From: Brevundimonas basaltis
GTDB lineage: Bacteria; Pseudomonadota; Alphaproteobacteria; Caulobacterales; Caulobacteraceae
DNA length: 64,000 bases
Direction of reading: 5' to 3'
Assembly (NCBI RefSeq): GCF_014202075.1
Contig: NZ_JACHFZ010000004.1
Coordinates: forward strand, 248,001 to 312,000
Position 1 is the stretch's first letter. Every line of letters begins with the position of its first letter. A program made the translations under genes and the position numbers. The notes beneath the pieces were generated by a model that did not search any database, was not told the DNA's origin, and was given only the letters and a program-made list of their open reading frames with translations. This document shows positions 35,208-43,892 of this stretch, in pieces.

Positions 35208-35977
35208 TGCGCGACGTCGTCATCGCGGCCGTTCTGGCCATGATCTCGGCGCCCGCCCTCGCCCAGGACACCGGCGACGACTGGGATTATGGCGAGGACT
35301 CCGCACGCAAGCTCTCGATCGCCGCCGTCAGCTTCGAGAATTTCGGCGTCGCCGTGCGCTGCATGGACGGGAACCTGAGCGTCGTCCTCTCGGGCTTGCC
35401 GGTGGCGACGGGAACGCGGAAGGTCAGGTATCGCATGGGCGACGGTGAAGAGAGCGACGGCGAGTGGATATCGGGGCGCGACAGCAGCTCCGCCTTCACC
35501 GTCTGGCCGCGCTTCGTCGCGGCGGGAATGAGCCGCGGCGGTCGGCTTGCCTTGAGCGTGCCCGACGGGGACGGGACGCGGCAGTATGCGGTCGACCTTC
35601 CGGCGTCGGGCGCGTCGATCAGTCGTGTCTTCCGCAACTGCGGTCACGATCTGGAGGCCGCGATCGCGGACACGGCGCCAAGCCGCGAGGACCTCGGCGG
35701 TCTCGTCTGGCGCCGGACGCCGGAACCTGACTTCCCGTCCCGGGCCTCATACGACGTCGGTCTCGCCGGCATCACCTGTCGCGTGCGCGACAACGGCCGG
35801 CTGCGAGATTGCCGGGTCGAGAGCGAGTTCCCGGAAGGCAGCGGGTTTGGCCGCGCCGCGACCTACGGCGCCCACCGCACGGGACAGGTGGCTCTCGTTG
35901 ACGGCTCGACCGGCGACATGGCCGGGCGGCGGGTGTCCTTCATGGTGCGGTACCAAGCGTTGAACTGGCACGACTAG
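35207..35977 (+). CDS. Secreted hypothetical protein with TonB-C-like tail
   Basis: A 256-aa protein with signal peptide MRDVVIAAVLAMISAPALAQ. The middle domain has paired cysteines (RCMDGNLSV, RNCGHDLE). The C-terminal 80 residues (YDVGLAGITCRVRDNGRLRD then CRVESEFPEGSGFGRAA) resemble the C-terminal domain of TonB energy transducers as used in stand-alone periplasmic proteins. It overlaps the FAH stop by one base. Function unknown. Confidence 0.7.
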   Translation: MRDVVIAAVLAMISAPALAQDTGDDWDYGEDSARKLSIAAVSFENFGVAVRCMDGNLSVVLSGLPVATGTRKVRYRMGDGEESDGEWISGRDSSSAFTVWPRFVAAGMSRGGRLALSVPDGDGTRQYAVDLPASGASISRVFRNCGHDLEAAIADTAPSREDLGGLVWRRTPEPDFPSRASYDVGLAGITCRVRDNGRLRDCRVESEFPEGSGFGRAATYGAHRTGQVALVDGSTGDMAGRRVSFMVRYQALNWHD

Positions 35978-36439
35978 CCCAGCCGTCGCAACGCCGCCTC
36001 CAGCGCCCGCTCCACCGGCACGGTCACGTCCGGCTGCACGCCGACGCCCTCCCAGTTGGTCCCCGTCACCGGATGCCGCGCCTCGCCGATCGGCATGACG
36101 ACGGTGAACCACGGCCCCAGGTCCGTCCATCCAGACCTGCAGATGTTTGTCGCCCGAGACGGCCAGCAGGTCGGCGTTGATCGCCTGCCGGAACGCCTCC
36201 GGATCGGTCAGCGCGATATAGGCCCCGCGCCGCTCCGCCAGTCGCGCCCGGATCGCCGGCGTCCGCTCCGTCATCACATAGTGGGCCAGCCGCCGGTCGA
36301 GGGTGTCCAGCGCCCGCTCGCGATGGGCCGCGGTGATCGCCGCGTGGGACGCCGCCTCCCAGGCCAGCACCGCGGCCGGCCCCTGGCAGGACAGCAGCAG
36401 CGCCCCGAGAGCGGCCGTCATCAGATGTCGCAGTTTCAT
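35974..36439 (-). pseudogene. Remnant of an S41-family (C-terminal processing-like) protease
   Basis: From the ATG at 36439 (AAGGAGAC upstream) the frame encodes a signal peptide and the S41 N-terminal helical domain, down to DPEAFRQAINADLLAVSGDK then HLQV (about 36140). Beyond that the frame is meaningless. The neighbouring frame gives PWFTVVMPIGEARHPVTGTN, then WEGVGVQPDVTVPVERALEA and a stop at 35976-35974, which is the S41 C-terminus. The PDZ-like and catalytic core (roughly 280 residues of a normal ~440) is gone, and the junction is out of frame. Decayed by internal deletion. Confidence 0.87.
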
Positions 36440-36622
36440 CGTCGTCTCCTTGCCCGGCAGGAGGCGGCGCCGGCGCCCTGCGGATGCGCCCGGGCGATTA
36501 AGCTTTCGACAGGTTCGCGCCCGTTCCGGCTTCGAGGGGCCGCGGGCCCGACTTCCCCGATTGCCTCCCCGCCCCGCCCGCGCTACCTGTCGCGCCTGCC
36601 GGGATGATCCCTGACGGCCTGT

Positions 36623-36707
36623 GCGGGCGTGGTGGAACTGGTAGACGCGCCGGACTCAAAATCCGGTTCCGAAAGGAGTGTCGGTTCGAGCCCGACCGCC
36701 CGCACCA
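36623..36707 (+). tRNA. tRNA-Leu (anticodon CAA)
   Basis: Acceptor GCGGGCG pairs with CGCCCGC, with encoded CCA. The anticodon loop CTCAAAA within CCGGA/TCCGG gives CAA. A long variable arm (TTCCGAAAGGAGT) marks a class II tRNA. The T-loop is GGTTCGAGCCC. Length 85 bases. Confidence 0.96.
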
Positions 36708-36842
36708 TCAACCTGTCCCGGACGAGACGGCCGCGGCTGCGGGTGCCCGGTCGAATCGGAACGGAACGCCTCTGTAACCACTGCCCCCGTGGCGGCGTAT
36801 GGCGTTCTATCGGCGTTGCGCCGATCGCTCCTGGAGGATGCC

Positions 36843-37313
36843 ATGGCCACCCCGACTCACGCCGACGCCCCGAGCCGCGCCCCCCTGAAGGCCGGAGCCC
36901 TGGCCGGCCTGATCGCCGGCGCCGTCTTCATGATGATGGAGATGGGCCTCGTCGCCCTGACCGGAGACAGCCCGTGGGGGCCGCCGCGCATGATCGCCGC
37001 CATCGTCATGGGCGAGGGCGTCTTGCCGCCGCCGGCCAGCTTCGACCTGATGGTGATGATGGCCGCCATGGCCGTTCACTTCCTGCTGTCGATCGTCATC
37101 GGCGTCGGCTTCGCCGTGGTCGCCCGACGCCTCGGATGGATCATGGCCGTCGCCGTCGGCGGCGCCGTCGGACTGGCGCTCTACGTCGTCAACTTCTACG
37201 GCATGACCGCCGTCTTCCCGTGGTTCGCCATGGCGCGGAACACCATCTCCATCGTCTCGCACCTCGTCTTCGGCCTGGTGCTCGGCCTGTCCTTCAGGGC
37301 GCTGGCGAAGTAG
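36843..37313 (+). CDS. Small integral membrane protein
   Basis: A 156-aa protein with four helices (AGALAGLIAGAVFMMMEMGL; LMVMMAAMAVHFLLSIVIGV; GWIMAVAVGGAVGLALYVV; ISIVSHLVFGLVLGLSFRAL). Methionine-rich helices with one conserved His recall small membrane proteins of unknown function often mislabelled symporters. The ATG at 36843 follows GGAGGATGCC. Its 3' end overlaps the convergent arsenate-reductase-like gene by 20 bp. Confidence 0.75.
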   Translation: MATPTHADAPSRAPLKAGALAGLIAGAVFMMMEMGLVALTGDSPWGPPRMIAAIVMGEGVLPPPASFDLMVMMAAMAVHFLLSIVIGVGFAVVARRLGWIMAVAVGGAVGLALYVVNFYGMTAVFPWFAMARNTISIVSHLVFGLVLGLSFRALAK

Positions 37314-37692
37314 CCAGGCGCCCCTCGGCCCCCCGCTCCAGCAGATCAAACGCCCTCTCCGCGGGCCGGCACAGCGCCGCGCCCTTCGGCGTCGACACGA
37401 TCGGGCGGTTGACCAGGATCGGATGCTCGACCATGGCCGCCACGATGGCCTCGTCGCTGACGCCGGCCTCCAGCAGCCCCAGTTCGGCCGCCGGCGAGCC
37501 CCGCTCCCTCAGCGCCTCCCGCGGCGTGATCCCGGCCCGGGCGAACAGGTCCCGCAGCTGCTCCGCGCCCCAGCCGGCCTTCAGATATTCGACCACCTCG
37601 GGCCGATAGCCGGCCGCCTCGACCATGCCCACCACCTTGCGCGAGGTGCCGCAGGCCGGGTTGTGGAACACGGTGACGGGGAAGTCGGACAT
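37294..37692 (-). CDS. Arsenate reductase (ArsC, glutaredoxin-type) family protein
   Basis: A 132-aa thioredoxin-fold protein with the catalytic Cys14 in VFHNPACGTSRK. VEYLKAGWGAEQLRDLFARA, EHPILVNRPIVSTPKGAALC and the conserved Arg region match plasmid R773-type ArsC, which uses glutathione/glutaredoxin. No arsR or efflux gene adjoins, so it may have another thiol role. Divergent from the drug-efflux MFS. Confidence 0.88.
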   Translation of the reverse strand: MSDFPVTVFHNPACGTSRKVVGMVEAAGYRPEVVEYLKAGWGAEQLRDLFARAGITPREALRERGSPAAELGLLEAGVSDEAIVAAMVEHPILVNRPIVSTPKGAALCRPAERAFDLLERGAEGRLATSPAP

Positions 37693-37791
37693 GGCTCGCT
37701 CCTTCGGGCTGGCCGCTCACTTCGCGTTTCAGCGGCGCCGTTTCAAGCCCCGGAACTTGCGCCGCCGCCCCCGCGTCCGCATCTGGCCGCG

Positions 37792-39063
37792 ATGACCGCC
37801 CCCGCCGCCGATACCGTCCCGACCGCCCGGAGGGGACCCGGTTTCCCTGAATTCGTCGCCCTGATCGCCATGATGATGGCGCTGAACGCGCTCGCCATCG
37901 ACGCCATGCTGCCGGCCCTGCCCGCCATCGGCGACGCCCTCGGCGTGATCGAGGAGAACAGCCGTCAGTGGGTCATCACCGCCTATCTGCTCGGCTTCGG
38001 CGCGGCCCAGATCGTCTACGGCCCGCTCGCCGACCGCTACGGCCGCAAGCCGATCCTGATGATCGGTCTGTCGCTCTATGTCCTGTTCAGCGTGCTGGCC
38101 GCCTTCGCCCCCAGCTTCGACCTGCTGATCGCCGCCCGAGTCGGAACCGGCCTCGGCGCCGCCTCGCTTCGGGTGCTGGCCGTGTCGATCGTGCGCGACC
38201 GCTACAGCGGCCGGACCATGGCGCGGGTCATGTCGCTCAGCTTCCTCGTCTTCCTCGGCGTGCCGATCGTCGCCCCCACCCTCGGCCAGCTGGTGCTGAC
38301 CGTCGCGCCGTGGCCGTGGATCTTCGGCGTCCTCGCCCTCGCGGGCGGGTCGTTCATGCTGTGGGCCGCCCTGCGCCTGCCCGAGACCCTGCATCCGGAC
38401 AACCGCATGCCGATCCGGGTCGGCCGCATCGCCGCCGCCTTCCGCGAGGCCGTCACCCACCGCCAGGCCATCGGCTACACCCTGGCCATGACCTGCATGA
38501 CCGGGGCCCTGTTCGGCTTCATCAACTCCAGCCAGCAGATCTTCTTCGATGTGTTCGAGGCCCCCGGCCTGTTCACCACCGTCTTCGCCATGGTCGCCGC
38601 CGGCATCGCCGTGGCGTCGCTGCTCAACGCCCGTCTGGTCGAGAAACTCGGCTCGCGGCTGATCTCCCACACCGCCCTGCTCGGCTTCATCGTCATGGCC
38701 GCGATCCATTCCGCCGTGAACCTGGCCGGGCTCGAGACCCTGTGGACCTTCGCCCTGCTGCAGGGGCTGACCATGTTCTGCTTCGGCCTGATCGTCGGCA
38801 ATTTCGGCTCAATGGCGATGGAGCCGATGGGCCATATCGCCGGCACCGCCTCCTCGGCCCAGGGCTTCATCTCGACCACGATCGGCTCGAGCCTCGGCTT
38901 CCTGATCGGCCAGCAGTTCAACGGCACGGCCACGCCGATGGCGCTGGGCATGGCCGGCATGGGCCTCGCCGCCCTCGGCTTCGTGCTGATCGCCGAGCAC
39001 GGACGGCTGTTCAGGGCGCGCCATGTCAAGCCGGCCCCGGCGATCCCGGAAGTCGGCGCCTGA
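37792..39063 (+). CDS. Bcr/CflA-family multidrug efflux MFS transporter
   Basis: A 423-aa inner-membrane transporter of 12 helices. MALNALAIDAMLPALPAIGD and the motif-A loop GPLADRYGRKPILMIGLSLY are typical of drug:H+ antiporters of the Bcr/CflA type; ARVGTGLGAASLRVLAVSIV is motif B-like (conserved Arg). No adjacent regulator. Substrate unknown. Confidence 0.9.
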   Translation: MTAPAADTVPTARRGPGFPEFVALIAMMMALNALAIDAMLPALPAIGDALGVIEENSRQWVITAYLLGFGAAQIVYGPLADRYGRKPILMIGLSLYVLFSVLAAFAPSFDLLIAARVGTGLGAASLRVLAVSIVRDRYSGRTMARVMSLSFLVFLGVPIVAPTLGQLVLTVAPWPWIFGVLALAGGSFMLWAALRLPETLHPDNRMPIRVGRIAAAFREAVTHRQAIGYTLAMTCMTGALFGFINSSQQIFFDVFEAPGLFTTVFAMVAAGIAVASLLNARLVEKLGSRLISHTALLGFIVMAAIHSAVNLAGLETLWTFALLQGLTMFCFGLIVGNFGSMAMEPMGHIAGTASSAQGFISTTIGSSLGFLIGQQFNGTATPMALGMAGMGLAALGFVLIAEHGRLFRARHVKPAPAIPEVGA

Positions 39064-39067
39064 GCTT

Positions 39068-39196
39068 CCTCGTCATTCCGGGGCGCTCGAAGAGCGAACC
39101 CGGAACCCAGGAGATCGGTCTCATAGGTGCGGCGACATCTGCGGCGTGGCCCTGGGTTCCGGGTTCCTCGCTGCGCTCGGCCCCGGAATGACGAGG
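39068..39196. repeat. Long imperfect intergenic inverted repeat (REP-like)
   Basis: CCTCGTCATTCCGGGGC (39068-39084) pairs perfectly with GCCCCGGAATGACGAGG (39180-39196). GAACCCGGAACCCAG (39096-39110) pairs perfectly with CTGGGTTCCGGGTTC (39152-39166). The whole folds into one long hairpin between the MFS and M1 genes. The CGTCATTCCGGGG end is a motif dispersed in many alphaproteobacterial genomes. Confidence 0.8.
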
Positions 39197-39271
39197 AGGA
39201 AGGGGCCGGGGGTTGATCTTTCCGTCCGCCCGGGGCGTTCTCCCGCCGACACTCGCACAAGGACGCTCCCG

Positions 39272-41221
39272 ATGATCCGCAAGCTCGGCCTCGTATCCGC
39301 CCTCGCCCTGACGACCGCCCTCGGAGGCTGCGCCGCCCTGAACCTGCCGGGCTCCGACGGCGCCGCCACGCCCGTCGTCGCCACCGCCCCCGTCGACTAC
39401 GTCCGCGACATTCACTCCTGGGCCCGGCCCGAGATCGCCCGCGTCAACCACGTCTCGCTCGACCTCGCCGCCGACTTCGAGGCCCGGACCCTGTCGGGCG
39501 CCGCCGCTCTCGACATCTCCGGCGAGCCGGGCGCCAACGAGATCGTCCTCGACGTCCGCAACCTCGACATCCAGGACGTCCGCGGCGGCGACGGCCAGCC
39601 GTTGCGGTTCGAGACCGGCGCCGCCGATCCGATTCTCGGCCAGCCCCTGACCATCCATTTCCCGGCTCTCGCGGCCGGCGAGCGCCGCCGCATCGTCATC
39701 CACTACGCCACCCGCCCCGACGCCGCGGCGCTGCAGTGGCTCAACCCGGCCCAGACCGCCGGCGGCGACAAGCCCTATATGTTCAGCCAAGGCCAGGCGA
39801 TCCTGACCCGCACCTGGATCCCGACCCAGGACAGCCCGGGCATCCGCCAGACCTGGGACGCCCGCATCACCGCCCCGTCCGGCCTCAAGCCGGTGATGAG
39901 CGCCCAGGCCCTGACCGCCACCGGCGAAGACGTCGGCGGCGGCATGCGCGCCTGGTCGTTCCGCGAGCCCAATCCGGTGCCGCCCTATCTGATCGCCATC
40001 GGCATCGGCGACGTCGCCTTCCGGGCCATCGACGAGCGCACCGGCGTCTGGACCGAGCCGTCGATGCTGCACGACGCCCACGACGAACTGATCCCCACCG
40101 CCGAAATGGTCGACGTGGCCGAGGGCCTGTACGGCCCCTACCGCTGGGGCCGCTACGACATCCTCGTCCTGCCGCCCTCCTTCCCGTTCGGCGGCATGGA
40201 GAACCCGCGCCTGACCTTCGCCACCCCGACCATCATCGCCGGCGACCGCTCGCTGGTCTCGCTGGTGGCGCATGAGCTGGCGCACAGCTGGTCCGGCAAT
40301 CTGGTGACCAACGCCACCTGGGCCGACTTCTGGCTCAACGAGGGCTTCACCGTCTATTTCGAGAACCGCATCATGGAGGCCGTCTACGGCCCCGAACGCG
40401 CCCTGATGCTGCAGTCGCTGGGCTGGGGCGACCTGCAGTCGACCCTCGCCGACCTGCCGCCCGCCGACACCCGGCTCAAGCTCGACCTCGCCGGCCGCGA
40501 CCCGGACGAGGGCCTCACCGACATCGCCTACGAAAAGGGCGCCGCCTTCCTGCGCACCATCGAGCGCATCGTCGGCCGCGAACGTTTCGACGCCTGGCTC
40601 AAGGGCTATTTCGAGCGCAACGCCTTCCGGCCGATGACCACCGAACGCTTCCTCGAGGACATCCGCACCCATCTGGTGACCACGCCCGACCTGGAGCGGC
40701 AGCTGATGATGGACGCCTGGATCTACCAGCCGGGCATGCCGTCCAACTGGGTCCCGCCGGTGTCGACCGCCTTCGTCCCGGTCGACGCCGCCGCCCGCGC
40801 CTTCTTCGCGGACAAGGGTCCGGCCTCGGCCATCCCGTGGTCGGGCTGGTCGACGCAGGAGCGCCAGCGCTTCCTCGCCTGGCGGCCGGACAATCACAGC
40901 GGCGGGGCCGACTGGCTGACCGACGCCCAGCTGGCCGATCTCGAGGCGACCCTGAACCTGCGCGAGGAGGGCAACGCCGAGGTGCTGTTCGCCTGGCTGC
41001 AGATCGCCGTGCAGCACCGCTATCAGCCCGCCGTGCCGACGCTGGAGAAATTCCTCACCACCATGGGCCGGCGCAAATTCGTCCTGCCGCTGTTCACCAG
41101 CCTGTGGGCCGAAGGCGACTGGGGCCGCCCCATCGCCACCGCCCTCTACGCCCGCGCCCGCCCGGGGTATCACCCGGTCACCACCAACTCCGTCGATGCG
41201 GTGGTGGGGCGGCCCAACTAA
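39272..41221 (+). CDS. M1-family aminopeptidase (LTA4-hydrolase-like), lipoprotein
   Basis: A 649-aa zinc aminopeptidase. A lipoprotein signal with lipobox LGGC begins the protein. The exopeptidase motif FGGMENPRLTF is followed by the zinc site HELAHSW (His334, Glu335, His338) with third ligand Glu357 in NEGF, the standard 18-residue spacing. The C-terminal armadillo-like domain resembles that of leukotriene A4 hydrolases. It removes N-terminal residues from peptides in the cell envelope. The ATG at 39272 is set by the signal. Confidence 0.93.
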   Translation: MIRKLGLVSALALTTALGGCAALNLPGSDGAATPVVATAPVDYVRDIHSWARPEIARVNHVSLDLAADFEARTLSGAAALDISGEPGANEIVLDVRNLDIQDVRGGDGQPLRFETGAADPILGQPLTIHFPALAAGERRRIVIHYATRPDAAALQWLNPAQTAGGDKPYMFSQGQAILTRTWIPTQDSPGIRQTWDARITAPSGLKPVMSAQALTATGEDVGGGMRAWSFREPNPVPPYLIAIGIGDVAFRAIDERTGVWTEPSMLHDAHDELIPTAEMVDVAEGLYGPYRWGRYDILVLPPSFPFGGMENPRLTFATPTIIAGDRSLVSLVAHELAHSWSGNLVTNATWADFWLNEGFTVYFENRIMEAVYGPERALMLQSLGWGDLQSTLADLPPADTRLKLDLAGRDPDEGLTDIAYEKGAAFLRTIERIVGRERFDAWLKGYFERNAFRPMTTERFLEDIRTHLVTTPDLERQLMMDAWIYQPGMPSNWVPPVSTAFVPVDAAARAFFADKGPASAIPWSGWSTQERQRFLAWRPDNHSGGADWLTDAQLADLEATLNLREEGNAEVLFAWLQIAVQHRYQPAVPTLEKFLTTMGRRKFVLPLFTSLWAEGDWGRPIATALYARARPGYHPVTTNSVDAVVGRPN

Positions 41222-41225
41222 ACAC

Positions 41226-41391
41226 CCTTCTCCCCTTGAGGGAGAAGGTGCCCCCGGAGGGGGCGGATGAGGGGTGAGACACCCATCCGTCCGGCAAGTC
41301 GCCAACCCTTCGGCGGCGGGAAGGCGGACCCAGCCCCCTCATCCGGGCCTCCGGCCCACCTTCTCCCTCGAGGGGAGAAGGAAAACGCCAA
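41226..41391. repeat. Composite palindromic element with terminal CCTTCTCCC hairpins
   Basis: CCTTCTCCC/GGGAGAAGG hairpins lie at both ends (41226-41248 and 41369-41391). Inside, GATGAGGGG (41266-41274) is complementary to CCCCTCATC (about 41335-41343). Ends and interior therefore pair at long range. This pattern is a common dispersed intergenic repeat in alphaproteobacteria. Confidence 0.75.
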
Positions 41392-41900
41392 TTGCTGCGC
41401 TGCAAGTTAATGTGCAATCCGCCTATCGAAAACGCCCAACCCGTTGTTTTCCTTGCCCTCGATCCGTGATTGAGCGTTCTGAACCCGCCTGAGGGCGGAG
41501 GGGGTTTAGGATAGGGGCATCCCGTCGGTGGGGAGGGCGTCGGATCCACGTTCCTCGACGACGGCGGGCTGTGGTCGAGCGATGAAGCCCGGGCGAAGGA
41601 TAGTTCGGGGGTCCTCGCGGGCGTCGATGGATGGCGCCCCTTGCTCGCCGCGCGCCTTGTGGGCGGGCCGATGACGTCATCTCGAATGGTCGCCATGTCC
41701 GCCCCGATCCGGTTTCAGCAATGCGGCCGGATCGATCCGTCAAAGGCCCTCAGGAAGGCCGCCAGTCGGAGGGCGTGTGGAAAACGACCGCGCGGGACAG
41801 TCTGCTCCGCCGAAACGGTAACAACACAACAGCACCGGGCGAGGCCCGGCTGTCCCGCGCCCTCCCCAACCGCTTCCGCCGGAAGCGGCCAAGAGCCGTG

Positions 41901-41923
41901 CCTTCTCCCCCGAGGGGAGAAGG
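41901..41923. repeat. Single CCTTCTCC hairpin upstream of ubiA
   Basis: CCTTCTCC-CCCGAGG-GGAGAAGG repeats the hairpin seen at 41226 and 41369. It stands alone here, 54 bases before ubiA. Confidence 0.65.
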
Positions 41924-41976
41924 GCTATCCCGCCCTCGCCTTCCCCCCCAACCCCGGACCGCATACAACCGCCGCC

Positions 41977-43017
41977 ATGACCTCCGCCCCGCTTCCCGAC
42001 GCCGGTTCGAACTGGGTGGACCGTCACGCGCCCGAGGGCCTCAAGCCGTGGCTCAAGCTCGGCCGCTTCGACCGCCCCATCGGCATCTGGCTGCTGCTCC
42101 TGCCCGGCTGGCAGGGCATCGCCCTGGCCCTGAGCCAATACCGCAAAGCCCCAGACCTCTACGACGCCTGGCTGGTCCTCGGCTTCGCCCTCGGGGCCTG
42201 TCTGATGCGCGCCGCCGGCTGCGCCTTCAACGACATCGTCGACCGCGACATCGACGCGAAGGTGGCCCGCACCGCCCTGCGCCCCATTCCCTCGGGCCGC
42301 ATCTCGGTCAAGCAGGCCTGGGCCTTCGTCATCGGCTGCAGCCTGATCAGCCTGCTGGTTCTGCTGACCCTGAACCTGACCGCCGTCCTGCTCGGCCTCG
42401 CCTCCCTCGCCCTCGTCGCCGCCTATCCCTTCATGAAGCGGATCACCTGGTGGCCCCAGGCCTGGCTCGGCCTGACCTTCAACTGGGGCGCGCTGATGGG
42501 CTATGCGGCGGCGCTGGCCGGCCCGATCCTCTTTGCGGCGCTTCATGACGCCACGACGCTGGAAGTTTGCGCCGGGTCGGGCCAACCGATCGGACCTTGC
42601 GATCCGCAGCTCGAGACCGTCTTTCCCGGGGTAGGTCTCCCCGCCCTCCTCCTCTACCTCGCCCTCGTCTTCTGGACCCTCGGCTACGACACAATCTACG
42701 CCCTGCAGGACATCGAGGACGACGCCATGGTCGGGGTCAGATCCTCGGCCCGCCGGCTCGGCGGCAAGGTCCGGGACGGCGTCGCCTTCTTCTACCTTCT
42801 GACCGTCATCCTGACCTTCGGCGCCGGCGCGACCGCCGGCCTCGGCCCGCTGTTCTACGTCGCCCTGCTGCCCTTCGCGGCGCACCTGTTCCGCCAGGCC
42901 CGCGACGTCCGCCGCGACGATCCCGCCCTTGCGCTCCGGCTGTTCAGGTCCAATCGTGACGCCGGACTCATCCTGCTTGTCGCCATCATTCTCGGCTCGG
43001 TTCCGATTCCGCTTTGA
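41977..43017 (+). CDS. ubiA: 4-hydroxybenzoate polyprenyltransferase
   Basis: A 346-aa membrane prenyltransferase of ubiquinone synthesis. The first Asp-rich motif is NDIVDRDID, with RPIPSGRIS after it, and the second is YALQDIEDDAMVGVRSSARR. About eight helices. A loop of roughly 40 residues with two cysteines (EVCAGSGQPIGPC) lies between helices and is longer than in E. coli UbiA. The ATG at 41977 follows a repeat-rich leader. Confidence 0.94.
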   Translation: MTSAPLPDAGSNWVDRHAPEGLKPWLKLGRFDRPIGIWLLLLPGWQGIALALSQYRKAPDLYDAWLVLGFALGACLMRAAGCAFNDIVDRDIDAKVARTALRPIPSGRISVKQAWAFVIGCSLISLLVLLTLNLTAVLLGLASLALVAAYPFMKRITWWPQAWLGLTFNWGALMGYAAALAGPILFAALHDATTLEVCAGSGQPIGPCDPQLETVFPGVGLPALLLYLALVFWTLGYDTIYALQDIEDDAMVGVRSSARRLGGKVRDGVAFFYLLTVILTFGAGATAGLGPLFYVALLPFAAHLFRQARDVRRDDPALALRLFRSNRDAGLILLVAIILGSVPIPL

Positions 43018-43028
43018 AGGACTCCCGC

Positions 43029-43892
43029 ATGGCCCGCCCTCTCCGCCTCCTCGTCATCTTCGCCGCCGCGGCCGCGAGCCTCGCCGCCTGCAACCGCGAC
43101 CGGGACGAGCCGAAGGCGCCGGCGGCCCCGTCGGACGCCGAGGCCCTCGTCACCCCGGCCGACGCCGCCGCCCCTCCGGGCTATGAGGCGAAGACGCAGT
43201 ACGCTGACGTGAAGCTGACCCTGCCCGACGCGCTCAAGGCCCACCCCGACCTGCACGCCCGCCTCTATGCCGACGAGGTGCGCAAGCTGCGCCAGTTCGC
43301 CGAGGGGGCGCAGGGCGAGCTGACCGAGGCCGGGGCCCCCACCGACCGCCCGAAATACGAAAACATCATCACCCTCGAGGCCGCCGCGGAAACGCCCAAG
43401 CTGTTCAGCCTGAAGCGGACGTCGTTCGACTATTCGGGCGGCGCCCACCCCAACACCCTGACCAGCGGCATCCTCTGGGACAAGGCGTTGAAGCGCCAGA
43501 TCGGCCTTGCCGACCTGTTCCGCAAAGGCGCTGACCTGACCGCGCTCGACCAGGCCCTGTGCTCCGCCCTCAACAGCGCCAAGCGCGCCCGCGTGCCCGA
43601 CGGCGCCTTGATCACCTTCGACAGCAAGCCGTTCGCCTGTCCGCGCGTGGCGACGACCCCCTTCGTCCTGACCCCTGGCGACGCCCCCGGCAAGGCGGCC
43701 GGCCTGACCTTCCTGATCGGCCCCTACCAGGTCGGCTCCTATGCCGAAGGGGGTTATGAGATCGCCGTTCCCGCCACCGCGTTCCGGTCGATGCTCGCCA
43801 CCGCCTATGCCGGGGAGTTCGGCGGCCAGCCGACCCGGACCGGAGACGTGACGCCGACCGCGGCCCCGGCGGCTCAGTCCGCCAGGAACTGA
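43029..43892 (+). CDS. DUF3298/RsiV-type envelope lipoprotein
   Basis: A 287-aa protein with lipobox LAAC near the N-terminus (SLAACNRD). LKRTSFDYSGGAHPNTLTSG is the signature of DUF3298/DUF4163 proteins, related to the extracellular domain of the anti-sigma factor RsiV that binds lysozyme. There is no cytoplasmic anti-sigma part here. The ATG at 43029 has AAGGA upstream; the frame opens at a TTG 15 bases earlier. Its end overlaps the convergent hydrolase by 19 bp. Confidence 0.82.
   Translation: MARPLRLLVIFAAAAASLAACNRDRDEPKAPAAPSDAEALVTPADAAAPPGYEAKTQYADVKLTLPDALKAHPDLHARLYADEVRKLRQFAEGAQGELTEAGAPTDRPKYENIITLEAAAETPKLFSLKRTSFDYSGGAHPNTLTSGILWDKALKRQIGLADLFRKGADLTALDQALCSALNSAKRARVPDGALITFDSKPFACPRVATTPFVLTPGDAPGKAAGLTFLIGPYQVGSYAEGGYEIAVPATAFRSMLATAYAGEFGGQPTRTGDVTPTAAPAAQSARN

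Larger units (their letters stand above)
41222..41976. other. 755-bp gene-poor intergenic region
   Basis: No convincing gene. The region starts with a palindromic element (41226-41391) and has one more copy of the CCTTCTCCC hairpin near 41901. The remainder has frames in every phase with no recognisable protein and looks like decayed or spacer DNA upstream of ubiA. Confidence 0.6.

Noticed and set aside
39026..41305. Minus-strand open frame of 759 codons opposite the M1 aminopeptidase
   Set aside because: Shadow frame; the plus-strand M1 gene has intact catalytic motifs.
41423..41743. Possible 106-codon gene in the intergenic region before ubiA
   Set aside because: Arg/Pro-rich in all frames, no ribosome site, and overlaps repeat-like DNA.
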